In this document: positions 62,134 through 64,000 of the stretch, piece after piece
Layout of the letters: each line of letters opens with the position of its first letter
Numbering within the stretch: the first letter of the stretch is position 1
Assembly: GCA_024803745.1 (NCBI GenBank)
Contig: JANJXV010000013.1
Coordinates: forward strand, 2,604,001-2,668,000
Direction of reading: 5' to 3'
DNA from: Megascapheus bottae
Taxonomy: Eukaryota; Chordata; Mammalia; Rodentia; Geomyidae
Length of the DNA: 64,000 nt
Program-made: the position numbers and the translations under genes
The notes under the pieces: model-generated
What the model was told of the DNA's origin: nothing
Seen by the model: only the letters and a program-made list of their open reading frames with translations
Databases searched by the model: none

Positions 62134-62150
62134 ACAAGGAAGTAACTCTG

Positions 62151-62325
62151 ATCAGGATAACTTTAAGCAATGTCAATCAGTTCTTATCAGGATAACTTTA
62201 AGCAATGTCAATCAGTTCTTATCAGGATAACTTTAAGCAATGTCAATCAGTTCTTATCAGGATAACTTTAAGCAAAGTCAATCAGTTCTTATCAGGATGA
62301 CTTTAAGCAATGTTAATCCTTTCTC
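62151..62325 (+). repeat. Five-copy 35-bp tandem repeat in the LTR
   Basis: Units begin at 62151, 62186, 62221, 62256 and 62291, each starting ATCAGGATAACTTTAAGCAA. The fourth differs by one base and the fifth by several. Its position upstream of the TATA-like box is where retroviral enhancer repeats sit. A regulatory role is inference. Confidence 0.95.
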
Positions 62326-62758
62326 ATTTATCGTATATGTGACTTGTTTACTATTTTGTATGAATGTAGCCTCTGGCAGTTCCCTAGTTTTAAGAAGAGT
62401 ATTTAAGGTCAGAACTTAAAATAAACAGGACAGTCTTAGGCGGCAGTCTGGAGCTCACAGCCTTCTTGGACTGCTGACTTGGGCTGTAGTCCTCCCGAAC
62501 CCCATCTGTTTGTCTCTCTTTTAATTTTTTCTAGTCCTTGCCCCTATTTCAGGAATCCCAATCTGTGAACCCTGGTTTGCTGCCGGCTGGCCCCGGCAAT
62601 ACCTGTAATCCTAGCTACTCAGGATGCTGAGATCTGAGGATTATGGTTCAAAGCCAGTAGGGGCACTAAAGTCCATGAGACGCTAATCTCCCATTCCCCA
62701 CCAGAAAACTGGAAATGGCACTGTGGCTCAAGGGACAATGCTCAGAATTCAAGTACCC

Positions 62759-62760
<2 letters not shown>

Positions 62761-62830
<70 letters not shown>

Positions 62831-62904
62831 AGGGAGAGGGAGAGGGAGAGGGAGAGGGAGAGGGAGAGGGAGAGGGAGAGGGAGAGGGAGAGGGAGAGGG
62901 AGAG
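62761..62904 (+). repeat. (GA)n / (GGGAGA)n purine microsatellite
   Basis: About 60 bp of GA repeats (62761-62820), then about 84 bp of six-base GGGAGA units (62821-62904), all purine on this strand. It grows from the tail of the B1/ID SINE. The RGRGRG open frames across it are artefacts of the repeat. Confidence 0.97.
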
Positions 62905-63951
62905 ACTAGACTTTCCCAGAGCCAGTGGAGAGGAAATGAGAATAAGAGAGGCAGGCCTCAGGGAAACCTGAAGGGAAATGCAGTCTTCCTTCTCTGGGGC
63001 CACTTGAGATGGGAGCCTTTGGTAGAGTGAACTGACTGGAGGTCATTCCCAAAGGGAGAGGAGAATCAGAGCCTGCCAGATAGCCCAATCTTGGGAACTA
63101 CACAGAGAGGCATTCGCCAAGGTCCCAAGATAGCCTGGGCTTTGGCTGGTGCTATCTTAAGTGTTCATAATGGTTATTTTTAAATTTGTCAGTGTTATGG
63201 CACAGATGTGCCCAGCTTTGAGAACATCTTTCCTCACTCTCCATGGCCAGAAGAACTGTGGTGGGCCTCAGTCCTGAATGGCATATAGCGGGGGTGGCAG
63301 TGGTATAGCTGGGGTGAGCAATTCAGAACCTCAGGGTTGCTAGGGCAGTGTGGACTTGAGGAATGCAGGAGTGACTGAAAGGTACAGAGATCTGCTTGTG
63401 GAAAGGAGGTCTCATAAAAGACACAACATCCTGTCATCAGACTAGATGAAAGTTTCAACCACCACCACTTGGGCATTATGAGGCAAACCTGACCTCATCT
63501 TTAATCACAGTGCACAGACAGACAGACAGTAAGCACCTAGAATGTACTATAAAATGTAATCATTGTGCCTTAGTAACCTGTCTAATATAAGGATTGAGAG
63601 TTATAAAAGAAGATTTAAAAGGGTTCCCAACAAAATGAGTGGAAATTACATTGATCGTATTCACTTTGTGGCAAATCCTGATTCCATCCATGTACCAAAG
63701 AGTGTGGTAAAAACCAAAGCAGAAGTGCTGCTGGTATAAACCTCCCAATATTTAAGGTAGATTGGTGATCATATACTCAGTTCTAATGAAACAAACAAAA
63801 AGACTTGAATCTCTTATCAGAACAGAGGGGACTCTGGTAGCACATTCTTGAGAACTGTTTCCCCTCTTCCAGTTTCTCTTAAGCCGCTAGAGGGAACACA
63901 GCTCCAGTTGACTTTCCCTTAAGTCCTCAAACCTAATCATCCACTGTGATT
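62905..63951. other. Upstream flank, no recognised feature
   Basis: Single-copy-looking DNA of average composition. Short (GACA)n near 63515. No recognised gene. Confidence 0.45.
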
Positions 63952-64000
63952 TTCTTTTTCTTTCTTCTTTCCTTTCTTTCTTTCCTCTTTCCTTTCTATC
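63952..64000 (+). repeat. (TTTC)n pyrimidine tract at window edge
   Basis: TTTC/CTTT units running to the window end. Confidence 0.9.

Larger units (their letters stand above)
61861..62598 (+). mobile_element. Solo LTR (ERVK-like), containing a SINE
   Basis: Begins TGTTGGGG and ends CCCCGGCA, the TG...CA termini of an LTR. A 6-bp direct repeat ATACCT at 61855-61860 and 62599-62604 is the duplication length typical of class II (ERVK) elements. Without the inserted SINE and its duplicated site the LTR is about 530 bp. It has a 35-bp tandem array (62151-62325), a TATTTAAG box near 62400 and AATAAA at 62420-62425. No internal proviral sequence is present. Plus orientation is inferred from the order of these signals. 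Confidence 0.88.
61833..62757 (+). mobile_element. B1/ID SINE split by the LTR
   Basis: The left piece 61833-61860 ends GTAGCTTATACCT. The right piece from 62599 continues ATACCTGTAATCCTAGCTAC and runs to the ID-like end near 62757, where the purine microsatellite starts. The LTR entered the A-box-like region of the SINE. Confidence 0.88.

Noticed and set aside
61861..62598. A complete provirus
   Set aside because: Only one LTR is present, with target duplications right at its ends and no gag, pol or env text, so it is a solo LTR.
62715..62971. Arg/Glu and Arg/Gly repeat open frames
   Set aside because: They are translations of the (GA)n/(GGGAGA)n microsatellite.
52441..64000. A neighbouring gene upstream of Tmem135 (for example Fzd4, which I recall as the head-to-head neighbour in mammals)
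   Set aside because: No exon of it or any other gene was recognised in these 11.5 kb, which are mostly SINE, L1 and LTR.

Overview
This is mammalian nuclear DNA from a rodent. It is dense with three repeat types: an ID-like SINE with a tRNA-like head and an ID-like second module; a B1-like (7SL-type) SINE fused to the same ID-like module; and several L1 3' ends. This SINE combination is, from memory, that of geomyoid rodents (pocket mice, kangaroo rats, pocket gophers). The species is an inference and no database was searched.

The only protein-coding gene I can support is the 5' part of Tmem135 (transmembrane protein 135, peroxisome/mitochondria biology), on the minus strand. Exon 1 lies in a CpG island (coding 51857-51997). 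Exon 2 is 25891-26018, exon 3 is 23308-23400 and exon 4 is 6564-6597. Each has canonical splice sites, and the four join in one open frame of 132 codons. I found no further exon in 1-6563, so the gene continues past the left edge. Everything from 1 to about 52,100 is therefore Tmem135 exon, intron or promoter, and 52,440-64,000 is 5' flanking DNA.

Intron 4 (1-6563, partial) holds SINEs, an old L1 and an L1 3' end. Intron 3 (6598-23307) holds an old minus L1 (9.2-10.7 kb), a head-to-head SINE pair (11.3-11.8 kb) and a plus-strand L1 with an internal deletion and a SINE insertion (19.7-22.3 kb). Intron 2 (23401-25890) holds two B1/ID SINEs and an L1 tail. Intron 1 (26019-51856) holds a 5'-inverted L1 (28.9-30.0 kb), a 4.2-kb minus L1 that splits a SINE (30.8-35.1 kb), MER20- and MER5A-like DNA-transposon relics, MIR/L2 relics and many SINEs. 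The promoter CpG island (about 51.35-52.44 kb) shows strand skew that changes sign near the start codon. The upstream flank holds SINE clusters, two old L1 3' fragments, a three-level nest at 61.8-62.8 kb (SINE inside a solo LTR inside a SINE) and a long purine microsatellite.

I found no new enzymatic or defence system. The points most worth a second look are the nested LTR with its 35-bp tandem array, the twin-primed L1, the L1-split SINE, the inverted repeats inside Tmem135 introns, and the skew switch at the promoter.
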